Made by a program: the position numbers and the translations under genes
Assembly (NCBI RefSeq): GCF_002797555.1
Contig: NZ_PGFA01000003.1
Span: 62,001 to 126,000 of the forward strand
Reading direction: 5' to 3'
Length of the DNA: 64,000 bases
From: Hymenobacter chitinivorans DSM 11115
GTDB taxonomy: Bacteria; Bacteroidota; Bacteroidia; Cytophagales; Hymenobacteraceae
Notes under the pieces: model-generated
What the model saw: only the letters and a program-made list of their open reading frames with translations
Told to the model about the DNA's origin: nothing
Databases searched by the model: none
Part shown: piece after piece, positions 41,171 through 50,934 of the stretch
How positions within the stretch are numbered: the first letter of the stretch is position 1
Layout: each line of letters starts with the position of its first letter

Positions 41171-41599
41171 ATGAAACTTGCCATTGGTTCGGACCACGCC
41201 GGCTTTGCGTACAAGGAAATGCTGGCCCACTGGCTGCGCGACAACGGCTACGAGGTGAAGGACTTCGGTACTCATTCCGCTGATTCCGTGGACTATCCGG
41301 ACTTTGTGCACCCCGTAGCCAACGCCATTACGGCCGGCGAGTTTGAGCAGGGCATTCTGGTCTGCGGCTCGGCCAACGGCGTAGCCATTACGGCCAACAA
41401 GCACAAGGGCATCCGGGCGGCCATTGCCTGGCAGCCCGAGCTGGCCGAGCTGGCCCGGCAGCATAATAACGCCAACATTATCTGCGTGCCCGAGCGGTTC
41501 GTGAGCGAAGAAACTGCCCGCGCCATCGTCAGCAAGTTCCTGAACACCACCTTCGAAGGGGGCCGCCACCAAAACCGCGTCAGCAAGATTGACTGCTAG
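41171..41599 (+). CDS. rpiB: ribose-5-phosphate isomerase B
   Basis: A 142-residue cytoplasmic enzyme of the RpiB/LacAB type (ribose-5-phosphate to ribulose-5-phosphate). Motifs: IGSDHAGFAYKE, the catalytic Cys in GILVCGSANGVAITANK, and NNANIICVPERFVS. Full length. The stop is followed directly by GCGGTGAATGAGTGAATGAG. Confidence 0.93.
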   Translation: MKLAIGSDHAGFAYKEMLAHWLRDNGYEVKDFGTHSADSVDYPDFVHPVANAITAGEFEQGILVCGSANGVAITANKHKGIRAAIAWQPELAELARQHNNANIICVPERFVSEETARAIVSKFLNTTFEGGRHQNRVSKIDC

Positions 41600-41670
41600 C
41601 GGTGAATGAGTGAATGAGTGAAGTGTTCAATTGGCACGGTACTGCGCCGTAGGCTACTTCACTCATTCAC
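41597..41670. repeat. word-repeat inverted pair spanning two convergent stop codons
   Basis: TAGCGGTGAATGAGTGAATG ... from the rpiB stop is answered by CTTCACTCATTCAC (41657-41670), which contains the stop of the convergent membrane-protein gene. Between them, TACTGCGCCGTAGGC forms a small inner hairpin. Confidence 0.78.
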
Positions 41671-43082
41671 TTCTTGCGCTGGTACACTTTCGGAATGCGG
41701 GTGAGCTGGTAGCGGGCAAATACGGCGGGCACTTTGTATTGGAGCTCGGGCACGAGGCCGGCTTCGTCGATGATGTACTCCGGGGGTAGCTGGGCAAAGT
41801 TGTGGGCCAGGCGGAAGATGGCGCCGTACTCGTTCAGGTGCCCGAAATCGACCTGGGCCAGGCGCCAGTCGAGGTAGGGCGTGGCCAGGCGGTTGTAGAG
41901 GTAGGAACGCCGGTCGGGCCCCAGCACCAGCAGGCGGTGGCCCTGCAAGGACGCATAGGCGGGGTTGGGCTGCACGGCGTAACGCTGCTCGGCCGGAATC
42001 TGAATCACGGTTTCCAGGCCCAGCGTGGTGCGGTAGCGCACCAGCACCACGGCCCCGATAACGAGCAGCAGCAGTAGCTCGGGTACCCAGGCCCGGGACG
42101 CTTTCTGCCACAGATACAGGCAGAAATAGGTGATGGGCGGCAGTACGAGCACCATCGTACCCGGCGCCATGCCCCGGCCCGCCGCCGCCATAGCCACGGC
42201 TACCAGCAGCCACACCAGCATCAGCTGCTGAAACTTGACCTGAAACACCAGGCCCAGGGAGGTGGTGAACGAGCGGAACAAGGCCAGCACCAGCACGATA
42301 CCGGGCAGAATCAGCAGGCGTAGCTGCACAAACAGCGGCATTCCATCGGTGCCCGCCACCAGGCCGCTCAGCGTGGGCTTAAAGTGAAACTGGGAGAAGT
42401 TAGGCAACGACTCGGTGTAGAGAAAGAAGGTGCCCACGGCTGCGTACGGGAACAGAAAGCCGCAGAGCAGCAGCAGAAAGCTCCGGAACGAGTTGGCTGC
42501 AAAGATGATAACGGCAAACAAGCCCACCAGCAGAAACAGCGCCAGCGGCAGGTAGCACAAGGCCGCCACGCCCATCAGGAAGCCCGCCCGAAACAGGCGC
42601 CGGTTGTCGTAGCCTTCCCGCGAGGTCGGCAGCAGGGCGCTCAGGGCCGTGATGATAAACGTGTGCCCGATAAGCAGGGGCGAGAGGGTATCAAGGTCGG
42701 TGGTGAGGCTGGCCAGCAGCAGATAGGTAAGCGCTGCCACGAAGCCCCGGTCGGGGTGCACGTCGGCGCGGTTGAGCACCAGGTTCAGGCGCAGGGCCTG
42801 AAACAGCAGCAGCACCAGGGCCAGAATCCGGTAGAGCCAGAGCGGCCGGCCCAGCACGGCGTTGAGGGCTCCGAAGAGCAGGGCCGCCAGCGGGGCGGTG
42901 CTGTCGTAGATGTCGCGGTAGAGCAGGGCGCCTTCATTCAGCCGTTCACCAATGAGCAGGGCGCGCAGCTCGGCGGCCGTAAGCGGAACTCCCAGCCAGA
43001 GCAGCGGCAGGCGCAAAGCCAGCACCAGCAGCAGCAAAGCCACCAGGCGCGTCGGGAGCGGACTTTTAAAGAAACGAAGCAC
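41667..43082 (-). CDS. multi-pass membrane protein, possible GT-C-type glycosyltransferase
   Basis: A 471-residue protein with about 10-12 hydrophobic segments and a soluble C-terminal part of about 110 residues. The first loop after helix 1 reads GALLYRDIYDSTAPLAAL, similar to the acidic first loop of GT-C / PMT-type lipid-linked sugar transferases. That resemblance is weak, so the function is tentative. The start appears to be GTG at 43082 (MLRFFKS). It is divergent from rbfA and convergent with rpiB. Confidence 0.65.
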   Translation of the reverse strand: MLRFFKSPLPTRLVALLLLVLALRLPLLWLGVPLTAAELRALLIGERLNEGALLYRDIYDSTAPLAALLFGALNAVLGRPLWLYRILALVLLLFQALRLNLVLNRADVHPDRGFVAALTYLLLASLTTDLDTLSPLLIGHTFIITALSALLPTSREGYDNRRLFRAGFLMGVAALCYLPLALFLLVGLFAVIIFAANSFRSFLLLLCGFLFPYAAVGTFFLYTESLPNFSQFHFKPTLSGLVAGTDGMPLFVQLRLLILPGIVLVLALFRSFTTSLGLVFQVKFQQLMLVWLLVAVAMAAAGRGMAPGTMVLVLPPITYFCLYLWQKASRAWVPELLLLLVIGAVVLVRYRTTLGLETVIQIPAEQRYAVQPNPAYASLQGHRLLVLGPDRRSYLYNRLATPYLDWRLAQVDFGHLNEYGAIFRLAHNFAQLPPEYIIDEAGLVPELQYKVPAVFARYQLTRIPKVYQRKK

Positions 43083-43265
43083 AGCGGGAGCGGGGTTCTA
43101 GGAAGCTCGAAGACAAGCAGCGGCAAAGGTACGCGCATCCGGGCAAGCCGCACGGCCGCTTTTCCGGGTTTCCCGGCGGGTCGTTGGCCCACCCAAACCG
43201 GAGTCCGTATCTACGGCTGAAAAATCTAAGTCCGAAGTTCCTAAGTCCCCAAGCCCCCAACTTCC

Positions 43266-43273
43266 TATCTTTG
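43266..43273 (+). promoter_or_regulatory. candidate -7 box of rbfA
   Basis: TATCTTTG matches TAnnTTTG exactly, 9 bases before the rbfA ATG. Upstream are three CCTAAGTCC / CCCAAG-like short repeats (43220-43260) but no clear TTTG at -33. Confidence 0.4.
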
Positions 43274-43282
43274 CTGATTCTT

Positions 43283-43726
43283 ATGGAAAGTAAACGACAG
43301 CAAAAGTTTGCCAGCCTCCTGCAGCAGGACCTGGCAGCCGTCTTTCAACGCGACTTACCGCACCTGTTTCCCGGCCTACCGCCGGGCATCAGCACCATCC
43401 GGGTGTCGCCCGACTTGGGCGTGGCCCGCGTGTACCTGAGCAGCCTGCTGGCCAACACTGGCCCGGCCCTGCTCGAACTGGTGCGTGACAACAGCAAGGA
43501 AATCCGCCAGGCCCTGGCCAAGCGGATTCGCCAGCAGGTGCGCATCATCCCCGAACTGGTTTTCTTCCTCGACGACAGCGCCGAGTACGCCGCCCACATG
43601 GACGCCGTGCTGGGCAAGCTCGACATTCCGGCTGAAACGCCCGAGGACCCCACCGACCCCAAAACCACCGACGAGCCCAAAGGCCCCGCCCGCCCCAAGC
43701 TCTTCGCCGACGAGGATAGTGAATGA
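43283..43726 (+). CDS. rbfA: 30S ribosome-binding factor A
   Basis: A 147-residue protein. Residues 1-112 are RbfA (RQQKFASLLQQDLAAVFQRD, IRVSPDLGVARVYLS, VRIIPELVFFLDDSAEYAAHMD), which assists 16S rRNA maturation in the 30S subunit. A 35-residue Pro/Asp/Lys-rich tail follows (PEDPTDPKTTDEPKG). ATG 43283 is used; upstream codons are intergenic. The last codons and stop (GATAGTGAATGA) run into GAGTGAGTGAATGAGTG word repeats. Confidence 0.9.
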   Translation: MESKRQQKFASLLQQDLAAVFQRDLPHLFPGLPPGISTIRVSPDLGVARVYLSSLLANTGPALLELVRDNSKEIRQALAKRIRQQVRIIPELVFFLDDSAEYAAHMDAVLGKLDIPAETPEDPTDPKTTDEPKGPARPKLFADEDSE

Positions 43727-43837
43727 GTGAGTGAGTGAATGAGTGAAGCAGCCTACGGCGCCGGACCGCGCCAATTGAACACTTCACTTATTCACCCACT
43801 CACCACCTCACTCATTCACCATTTCACTCCTTCACTG
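43718..43837. repeat. word-repeat inverted pair (GAATGAGT) between rbfA and a methyltransferase gene
   Basis: GTGAATGAGTGAGTGAGTGA and ATGAGTGAAG (43719-43747) are answered by CTTCACTTATTCACCCACTC and CCTCACTCATTCACCATTTC (43783-43837). It begins within the rbfA end and finishes just before the TTG start of the next gene. CCTACGGCGCC is shared, inverted, with the 41597 element. Confidence 0.78.
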
Positions 43838-43839
43838 CT

Positions 43840-44649
43840 TTGTATTACGACCCGATTAAGAAGTCACTGGGCCAGGTATTTAACCGGACGCCGTGGCTGC
43901 GCCGCCTGTTTTATACCCTGCTCGATTTGCTGCTGCTGCGCACCTGGCACGTGCACCGCGAGCTGCGCCAGTGGGCCGCCGGCCGCCAGGATGAGAACCT
44001 AACCATTCTGGACGCCGGCTCGGGCTACGGGCAGTACACCTACTGGCTGTCGGGCCTAAGCAAGAAGTGGAACATCCTGGCCGTCGACGTAAAGGACGAG
44101 CAGATTGCCGACTCCAACCAGTTCTTCCGCCAGATCGGGCGCACCAACGTGCAGTTTGCCGTCCAGGACCTGGTTTTGTACCAGGAGCCCAACTCGTTTG
44201 ACCTGGCTTTGTCGGTCGACGTAATGGAGCACATTCTGGAAGACGTGGAAGTGTTCCGCAACATCCACGCCTCGCTCAAGGACGGGGGCATGCTGCTCAT
44301 TTCGACGCCCAGTGACCAGGGCGGCTCCGACGTGCACGCCGACGGCGAGACGAGCTTTATCGAAGAGCACGTGCGCGACGGCTACAACATCCACGAGATT
44401 CAGCAGAAGCTGCGCACCGCCGGCTTCGAGCGGATTGAGGCCCGCTACAGCTACGGCGAGCCGGGCCAGGTATCGTGGCGCCTGAGCATGAAATACCCGA
44501 TTCTGATGCTGGGCATCTCGAAGTGGTTTTTCATCCTGTTGCCCTTCTATTACCTCATCACCTTCCCCTTCTGCCTGCTGCTGAACTGGATTGACTCCAC
44601 GGCCAAGCACGACTCGGGCACGGGCCTGATTGTCAAAGCCTGGAAATAA
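43840..44649 (+). CDS. class I SAM-dependent methyltransferase
   Basis: A 269-residue methyltransferase. The SAM-binding glycine loop is ILDAGSGYGQYTYWL near residue 56, followed by ILAVDVKDEQI, and LALSVDVMEHILEDVEVF near 125. Two hydrophobic stretches near the C-terminus (YPILMLGISKWFFILLPFYYLI, FPFCLLLNW) suggest membrane attachment, perhaps to act on a lipid or quinone; the substrate is unknown. The start is a TTG (MYYDPIKKSLG); no ATG is available, and the N-terminus looks intact. Confidence 0.85.
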   Translation: MYYDPIKKSLGQVFNRTPWLRRLFYTLLDLLLLRTWHVHRELRQWAAGRQDENLTILDAGSGYGQYTYWLSGLSKKWNILAVDVKDEQIADSNQFFRQIGRTNVQFAVQDLVLYQEPNSFDLALSVDVMEHILEDVEVFRNIHASLKDGGMLLISTPSDQGGSDVHADGETSFIEEHVRDGYNIHEIQQKLRTAGFERIEARYSYGEPGQVSWRLSMKYPILMLGISKWFFILLPFYYLITFPFCLLLNWIDSTAKHDSGTGLIVKAWK

Positions 44650-44826
44650 CGTCGGGCCACCCGAAGTAAGCGGGCTACCGTGGGGCTTAATTGCCCGGGG
44701 CCCGTTATCTTGCCTGCTAATTCTCCGGGGCCCGCAGCCAGTAAACACGGCTTTCTGCGGCTTCTTTCGTACAAGTGCTTCGTGTTGTCGACCTTCTCCT
44801 TCCTCCAACCCTAAACAGCGCCCTGC

Positions 44827-46056
44827 ATGAACGTGTCCCTGCTCATCGCCCGGCGTTATTTCTCGTCCAAGAACAAGCGGAACATCATCAGCATCATCTC
44901 CAACATCTCGATGGTGGGGGTGGCCGTGGGCACCATGGCGCTGATTATCGTCCTGTCGGTGTTCAACGGGCTGGAGGACCTGGTCCGCACGCTCTACGGC
45001 AAGTCGGACCCCGATTTGCTCATTACCGCCGTGCAGGGTAAGTCCTTCGAAACCAACGAGCAACTGATGCAGCGCATCCGCAGCACGGCCGGCGTGGGGT
45101 TGCTTACCGAGGTAATCGAGGACAACGCCCTGCTACAGTACCACGACCGGCAGATGGTCGTCAAGATGAAGGGCGTCAGTGAGAACTACTTTGCCCAGAG
45201 CGACATCGACTCGGCCATTGTGGAAGGTGACCACCGCCTGGTGCGCGGCGGCGAAAACTACGCCCTGCTCGGGGCCGGCGTGCAGCACGAGCTCAGCATT
45301 GCCCTCGACAACCGCTTTGCGCCCCTGCACCTGCTCTACCCGCGCAACACGGGCAAGAAAACGTTGTCGATGAACCCGGAAACGGCCTTCAGCCAGCAAA
45401 CCATCATTGCCGGCGGCGTCTTCCTGATCGAGCAGCACATCGACGACAGCTACATTTTCGTGCCCATCGACTTTGCCCAGAGCCTGCTCAACTACGGCAA
45501 CCGCCGCACGGCCCTGGAAGTCAAGGTCGGAGCCAGTCGCACGATTGAGGAAGTAAAGCAGGACTTACAGCACGTGCTGGGCAACAAGTTCTACGTGCAC
45601 GACTCCGACGAGCAGCACGTGAGCCTGCTCAAGGCCATTAAGGTCGAGAAGATGTTCGTCTTCATCACCTTCGCCTTCATCCTGCTCATTGCTTCGCTCA
45701 ATATCTTCTTCTCACTCTCGATGCTAGTGCTGGATAAGAAGAAGGACGTGGCCATTCTGCTGGCCATGGGCGCCACCAGCCGCATGGTGCGCAACATCTT
45801 CCTGCTCGAAGGCGCCATTGTGGCTCAGGTCGGGGCCATTACCGGCCTCACGCTGGGCGTGGCCATCTGCTGGGCTCAGCAGACCTTCCATATTGTATCG
45901 ATGGGCATGGCCACGAGCGTAGTCGACTCATACCCAGTGAAGATGCAGCTGACCGATATTGTACTTACCGGCATTGCTATTATCGTCATTACTATCACCG
46001 TTTCCATCCGCCCGGCCCTGAATGCGGCCCGCTTGGATTTGCGTGAGAACTTGTAA
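44827..46056 (+). CDS. LolC/E-like ABC transporter permease (FtsX family)
   Basis: A 409-residue inner-membrane permease with an N-terminal helix (ISNISMVGVAVGTMALIIVLSVF), a large periplasmic domain (about 50-270) and three C-terminal helices (VFITFAFILLIASLNIFFSL, AQVGAITGLTLGVAICW, LTGIAIIVITITVSI). It fits the LolE/MacB-type permeases that pull lipoproteins or other substrates from the membrane. The ATPase partner is not adjacent. Substrate inferred from family only. Confidence 0.87.
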   Translation: MNVSLLIARRYFSSKNKRNIISIISNISMVGVAVGTMALIIVLSVFNGLEDLVRTLYGKSDPDLLITAVQGKSFETNEQLMQRIRSTAGVGLLTEVIEDNALLQYHDRQMVVKMKGVSENYFAQSDIDSAIVEGDHRLVRGGENYALLGAGVQHELSIALDNRFAPLHLLYPRNTGKKTLSMNPETAFSQQTIIAGGVFLIEQHIDDSYIFVPIDFAQSLLNYGNRRTALEVKVGASRTIEEVKQDLQHVLGNKFYVHDSDEQHVSLLKAIKVEKMFVFITFAFILLIASLNIFFSLSMLVLDKKKDVAILLAMGATSRMVRNIFLLEGAIVAQVGAITGLTLGVAICWAQQTFHIVSMGMATSVVDSYPVKMQLTDIVLTGIAIIVITITVSIRPALNAARLDLRENL

Positions 46057-46168
46057 CCCTTTCGCGGTTACTATAGTAGTTCATCTACTCATAAGCATCG
46101 TTCGTCCCCTGGTTGCACTACTTATGTCTTCATAATTTCACTATTTCAATAATAAATTTTACTTTTCT

Positions 46169-46188
46169 CTAAATACCGTGGTATTTAG
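46169..46188. promoter_or_regulatory. palindrome upstream of the SNF2 helicase gene
   Basis: CTAAATACC and GGTATTTAG are perfect 9-base inverted repeats separated by GT, in an AT-rich stretch 46 bases before the helicase ATG. The size and symmetry suit a dimeric repressor operator. No regulator gene is adjacent. Confidence 0.45.
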
Positions 46189-46234
46189 GATTTGTCCTTA
46201 ATTTCAATGCCTTATTCAGGCTTCTCATCCGACT

Positions 46235-49207
46235 ATGAAGGTTTCCACTTCACAGCCTTTTCAGATTGTCTATTCGCTGCTTGAGCACGAGTATTTAGGC
46301 TATCTATTTGAGTCTTACGTGGTTCAGCGTAACGCCAAAGGCCAACTCACGCTCCAGCACCAGACAGTCTCGGCCAAAAATGCGCCGGAATTCGCGGATG
46401 GCCTGGATGAAATCGACTTCGAGCTCATTGCCCTGACCGACCAAATCCAGCAGGATGCGGTGATTAAGGAGTTCTGGGCGAAAAAAACGACGCCCGCCGA
46501 CTTTTTCTTCAAGATTTACGACCCCGAAAAGGGCGACAAAGGCCTGCAGGACGCCATCTGCCGCTACGTGCAGGACCGCATGGGCCAGATTCTGGAGCGC
46601 CTGCAGGGCAAGTGCGTCTTTATCATGGGCAAGGACGGGGAGCCGACCTGGAAGGAAATCGGGGTGGCTCCGGAGCCGGCTTCGGTCTTGTTTCACTTCC
46701 GCCGCAACGAGGACAGTACCCATTATTTCCCCACCATTCAGTACCAGGGCCAGAAGCTCGACTTCCAGTTTAAGAACGCCGTAATGGTGTGCTTCCAGCC
46801 TGCTTGGATGCTGCTCAACGACGTGCTGCACAACTTCCGCAACGATGTGGATGGCAAAAAGCTGCAGCCGTTTCTGAATAAGAAGTTTATCGTCATTCCG
46901 CGCCAGGTCGAGGACAGCTACTTCCAGCGCTTCGTAGCTCCCTTGGTAGAGTCGTTCGACGTGCACGCCCGGGGCTTCGACATTCGCTCGGAGCGCTACG
47001 TGGCCCGGCCCCAGCTCACGTTTACCGACGTGCCCGGCGCCGTGGTGGTGGCCGACGAGGACCGCAGCCGCCCCGCCGCCGTGCGCCGCAACGGCAGCAG
47101 CGACTCGGGGACGACGGCCGTGCTGGCTGCGCCTTCCGAGCATATTCACTTTGACCTGTCGTTCCGCTACGGCGACCATACCGTGCACAACAGCTACGAC
47201 AAGCGGGTGTGCGTGAAGCTGGAAAAGAACGAGGACTCCTACATCTTCCACCGCCTCATCCGCAACCTGGACCGGGAGCAGGAAATCATCCGGGAGCTGG
47301 CCGACCGGGCCCTGGAAGTGCGCAACGGCCGCGCGGTGCTCGAAAAAGCCACCGCCTTCCGCTGGCTGCACAGCCACGCCGAGGAGCTGGCCCGCATGGG
47401 CTTTACGGTGCAGCAGGGCACTTCCTCCAGCAAGGACTACTTCATCGGCGCCGTAACGGTGCAGGTGGGCATCACCGAGGGCAACGACTGGTTTGACGTG
47501 CACGGCACGGTGAGCTTCGGGGAGTTTGAAATACCGTTTATTAAGCTGCGGCCCTACATCTTGGGGCGGCGCCACGAGTTCCGCCTGCCCAACGGGCAGA
47601 TTGCCATCATTCCCGAGGAGTGGTTTACGCAGTACCTGGAGCTGTTTGCCTTTGCCGAGGAGCACCATTCTACCCTGACCTTGCGCAAGCACCACCTGGC
47701 GCTGGTGTCGGATTTGCAGAACGGCAACCTGGCCACCGTGACTATGTCGCGGAAGCTGGAACGGCTGCGAGGCTTCGAAACCGTGGAAGACCAGCCCATG
47801 CCGGCCGGCTTCATGGGCGAGCTGCGACCCTACCAGAAGGCGGGCTACAACTGGCTGCACTTCGTGAAAGACTACCACTTCGGCGGCTGTCTGGCCGACG
47901 ATATGGGCCTGGGCAAGACCGTGCAAACGTTGGCGTTGCTGCTGCAGCGCAAGGAAAGCGGGGAGTCGAAAGGCGCGGCTTCTTTGCTGGTCATGCCCAC
48001 TTCGCTGGTGTACAACTGGCTGAGCGAGGCTACCAAGTTTACGCCCGGCCTGCGCATCCTGACCTACACCGGCACCTACCGCGACAAAAACGTGGAGCAG
48101 TTTGCCGACTACGACGTGGTGCTGACCAGCTACGGCATTGTGCGCCTGGATGCGGAGCTGCTGCGCTCCTACGGCTTCGACTACGTGATTCTGGACGAGT
48201 CGCAGGCTATTAAGAACCCGAGTTCCACGACGTCCCAGGCCGTGCGGGGCCTCCGCTCCCGCCACCGCCTGATTTTGACCGGGACGCCGGTGGAAAACAG
48301 CACGATGGACTTATGGTCCCAGATGTCGTTTATCAACCCCGGCTTGCTGGGCACCCAAACGTTTTTCCGTAAGGAGTTTCTCAAGCCCATTGAGAAGGGC
48401 AAGGACGAGGTGCGCACCCGCAAGCTGCACGCCCTGATTAAGCCCTTTATTCTGCGTCGGCACAAAGCCCAGGTAGCTAAGGAATTGCCAAGCAAGATTG
48501 AGCACCTGAGCTACTGCCCCATGACCGAGGAGCAGGCCCAGTGCTACGAGGAAACCAAGAGCTACTACCGCAACAAGATCCTGAAGAACATTGAGGAGCA
48601 CGGTACGGCCGGCACCCAGTTTATGCTCTTGCAGGGCCTGACCAAGCTGCGCCAGATTGCCAACCACCCGCGCATGGCCCACGAGGACTACGAGCACGAG
48701 TCGGGCAAGCTGCGGGAGGTGATTCGCATGATTCGCAGCGTAGTTTCGGAAGGCCACAAGGTATTGGTGTTCAGTCAGTTTGTAAAACACCTCGACATCG
48801 TGCGGGCTTCGCTCGATGAAAAGCAGGTGGAGTACGCCTACCTCGACGGCAACACCCGGGACCGGCACAAGGAAGTGACCCGCTTCCAGGAAACCGAGGA
48901 GCTGCGGGTGTTCCTGATCAGCCTGAAAGCGGGCGGCGTGGGCCTCAACCTCACCGCTGCCGACTACGTCTTCATCCTGGACCCCTGGTGGAACCCCGCC
49001 GTGGAAGCCCAGGCCGTGGACCGGGCCCACCGCATCGGGCAGCAGCGCACAGTATTCACCTACAAGTTCATCACTAAGAACACGGTGGAGGAGAAAATCC
49101 TGGCCCTGCAGAACAAGAAGATTCAGCTGGTAACCGACCTGATAACCACCGACGAAGCCATTATCAAGAGCCTGACCAAGGAGGACATTGAGGAGCTGCT
49201 GGGGTAA
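46235..49207 (+). CDS. SNF2-family DEAD/DEAH-box helicase
   Basis: A 990-residue Swi2/Snf2-type ATPase that translocates on DNA, probably remodelling DNA-protein complexes or RNA polymerase. The N-terminal 500 residues are a family-specific region. Walker A is DDMGLGKTVQ near 555, motif II is LDESQAIKN near 652 (DESQ rather than DEAH), and the helicase C domain has LISLKAGGVGLNLTAADYVF and QAVDRAHRIGQ near 925. No SWIM zinc finger is evident. Its stop shares one base with the ATG of the next gene (TAATG). Confidence 0.92.
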   Translation: MKVSTSQPFQIVYSLLEHEYLGYLFESYVVQRNAKGQLTLQHQTVSAKNAPEFADGLDEIDFELIALTDQIQQDAVIKEFWAKKTTPADFFFKIYDPEKGDKGLQDAICRYVQDRMGQILERLQGKCVFIMGKDGEPTWKEIGVAPEPASVLFHFRRNEDSTHYFPTIQYQGQKLDFQFKNAVMVCFQPAWMLLNDVLHNFRNDVDGKKLQPFLNKKFIVIPRQVEDSYFQRFVAPLVESFDVHARGFDIRSERYVARPQLTFTDVPGAVVVADEDRSRPAAVRRNGSSDSGTTAVLAAPSEHIHFDLSFRYGDHTVHNSYDKRVCVKLEKNEDSYIFHRLIRNLDREQEIIRELADRALEVRNGRAVLEKATAFRWLHSHAEELARMGFTVQQGTSSSKDYFIGAVTVQVGITEGNDWFDVHGTVSFGEFEIPFIKLRPYILGRRHEFRLPNGQIAIIPEEWFTQYLELFAFAEEHHSTLTLRKHHLALVSDLQNGNLATVTMSRKLERLRGFETVEDQPMPAGFMGELRPYQKAGYNWLHFVKDYHFGGCLADDMGLGKTVQTLALLLQRKESGESKGAASLLVMPTSLVYNWLSEATKFTPGLRILTYTGTYRDKNVEQFADYDVVLTSYGIVRLDAELLRSYGFDYVILDESQAIKNPSSTTSQAVRGLRSRHRLILTGTPVENSTMDLWSQMSFINPGLLGTQTFFRKEFLKPIEKGKDEVRTRKLHALIKPFILRRHKAQVAKELPSKIEHLSYCPMTEEQAQCYEETKSYYRNKILKNIEEHGTAGTQFMLLQGLTKLRQIANHPRMAHEDYEHESGKLREVIRMIRSVVSEGHKVLVFSQFVKHLDIVRASLDEKQVEYAYLDGNTRDRHKEVTRFQETEELRVFLISLKAGGVGLNLTAADYVFILDPWWNPAVEAQAVDRAHRIGQQRTVFTYKFITKNTVEEKILALQNKKIQLVTDLITTDEAIIKSLTKEDIEELLG

Positions 49208-49785
49208 TGCCAGCAGCTCCTTATTACAGTTTACTCTTTTGCAGTCGATGGCAGCGAGTAGCGCCAATAGTATTTTGCTGTCTGTTATTCTCCTGTAATC
49301 AGGAAGGTCAACGCAAATACAAGCCCGAGCAGTCCTACGGATACAGATACCGCCTTATGTTGCGAGTAGGGCAAACAGAATATTGGCTCCGAAGAAGGAG
49401 CTGGCGCTTTCTTAACTTCAAGAACGAAGAGCTGCCAAGCAATGCTGTAATGCTCGGTTATTTGATCAAGCCGCGTGTAGATGCACACCACGATTACTGG
49501 AGCACCTCACAATACGACACCCTCGAGGTAGCCGTTACTGCACTTCAGGCAGACAGCCTATTTATGCTTACCAACAGGTGTCTTCGCTCTATGTCCTTTT
49601 CAGATATTGATACTGATATTGATACTGGTGAACCGACACTCATTCACACTGATCCGGTATCACAAACACTGATGCTAGATCATCTTGGGCGGCAAGTGAC
49701 AGTCGATCAATGGATTTCGGGGAGAGAATATCCCCCTTTCAACCAACTGGAAAATTGTTTTGCCCGATTGTTCCCGGCTAAATAG
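49207..49785 (+). CDS. predicted lipoprotein, unknown function
   Basis: A 192-residue protein. An N-terminal hydrophobic stretch ends in LLFSC, a likely lipobox (Cys at about 30), though the leader is long and an internal start is possible. The rest is soluble, with an Asp-rich repeat (DIDTDIDTGEPT). Base composition is noticeably more AT-rich than the helicase gene it overlaps by one base, which suggests later acquisition. No family recognised. Confidence 0.6.
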   Translation: MPAAPYYSLLFCSRWQRVAPIVFCCLLFSCNQEGQRKYKPEQSYGYRYRLMLRVGQTEYWLRRRSWRFLNFKNEELPSNAVMLGYLIKPRVDAHHDYWSTSQYDTLEVAVTALQADSLFMLTNRCLRSMSFSDIDTDIDTGEPTLIHTDPVSQTLMLDHLGRQVTVDQWISGREYPPFNQLENCFARLFPAK

Positions 49786-49828
49786 CCCACATACATTGTA
49801 GTGAACTACAACTGTTATTCAGCTCCGC

Positions 49829-50833
49829 CTACCACTTGCTAATCTCGGCCAGCAGCTCGTAGGAGCGCAGGCGGGCCGCGTGGTCGTAGATGTGGGCCAC
49901 GGCCAGCAACTCATCGACCTGGGTGGCGCCCAGAAAGTACTGCAGCTGCTTCTGCACCGTGGCCGGGGAGCCAATAAACGAATAGGCCATCATATGCTGC
50001 ACGGCTTCTTCCTCCATTTCATTCCACAAGCCGTCCATGCTGGGTACCGGGGCCTGCAAAGGGCGGGAAGTGCCGCGGATGATGTTCAGGGCAAACTGGT
50101 GAAAGGACGTGGCCAGCTGCTGGGCCTGCTCGTCGGTATCGGCCAGGATGACGTTGACGCAGGCCGCAGCGTAGGGCTTTTGCAAGTGCTCGGAGGGTTG
50201 GAAGGAAGAGCGGTAGAGGTGCAGGGCGGCTTGCAGGTGGGTGGGGGCAAAGTGGCTGGCAAAGGCAAAGGGTAAGCCCAGCATGCCCGCCAGCTGGGCG
50301 CTGTAGGTGCTGGAGCCCAGCAGCCAGATGGGAATATCCAGCCCTTCGCCGGGCACGGCCCGCACCTTGTTCACCCGGTTTTCTGCGGACAAGTACTGCT
50401 GTAGTTCCTGGACCTGGTCGGGGAAATCGGTGCCGGCGCCGAGCGTGTCGCGGCGCAGGGCCCGGGCCGTGGTGGGGTCGGTGCCCGGGGCGCGGCCCAG
50501 ACCCAGGTCGATGCGGCCGGGGTAGAGCGAGGCCAGGGTGCCAAACTGCTCGGCCACCACCAACGGGGCGTGGTTGGGCAGCATAATGCCGCCCGAGCCC
50601 ACCCGAATAGTGGAAGTGCCGCCGGCAATGTGGCCGATGAGTACCGCCGTGGCCGAGCTGGCAATGCTGGCCATGTTGTGGTGCTCAGCCAGCCAGTAGC
50701 GCTGGTAGCCCCACTGCTCGGCGTGGCGGGCTAGGTCCAGGCTGTTGCGGAAAGTATCGGCGGGCGTGGCGCCTTCGGTAATGGCGGCCAGGTCAAGAAT
50801 GGAAACGGGTACTCGGGAGCTATGGTCAGGCAT
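49829..50833 (-). CDS. LLM-class flavin-dependent oxidoreductase
   Basis: A 334-residue luciferase-like monooxygenase (TIM barrel, FMN-dependent). Typical segments: [14 protein letters not shown] near residue 40, [21 protein letters not shown], and [17 protein letters not shown] near 105. Substrate unknown; relatives oxidise small organic compounds with reduced flavin and oxygen. It is followed on the opposite-facing side by no obvious flavin reductase. Confidence 0.9.
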   Translation of the reverse strand: MPDHSSRVPVSILDLAAITEGATPADTFRNSLDLARHAEQWGYQRYWLAEHHNMASIASSATAVLIGHIAGGTSTIRVGSGGIMLPNHAPLVVAEQFGTLASLYPGRIDLGLGRAPGTDPTTARALRRDTLGAGTDFPDQVQELQQYLSAENRVNKVRAVPGEGLDIPIWLLGSSTYSAQLAGMLGLPFAFASHFAPTHLQAALHLYRSSFQPSEHLQKPYAAACVNVILADTDEQAQQLATSFHQFALNIIRGTSRPLQAPVPSMDGLWNEMEEEAVQHMMAYSFIGSPATVQKQLQYFLGATQVDELLAVAHIYDHAARLRSYELLAEISKW

Positions 50834-50934
50834 TGGTTTCGGCGTAAGGCTCTAAAACCGCTAGGGCCGCCGGGTTGTTTCCCGGCACCAAACTTCTGGC
50901 CCAGACGCCGGCTGCCGCTGCCTTATCTACTCGT

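Noticed and set aside
41667-43082. Firm assignment of the 471-residue membrane protein as a PMT glycosyltransferase
   Set aside because: Only the first-loop motif YRDIYDSTAP is suggestive; the other family landmarks are not clear.
46304-48265. 653-residue minus-strand open frame
   Set aside because: Antisense shadow of the SNF2 helicase; composition is His/Val/Gly-rich with no domain.
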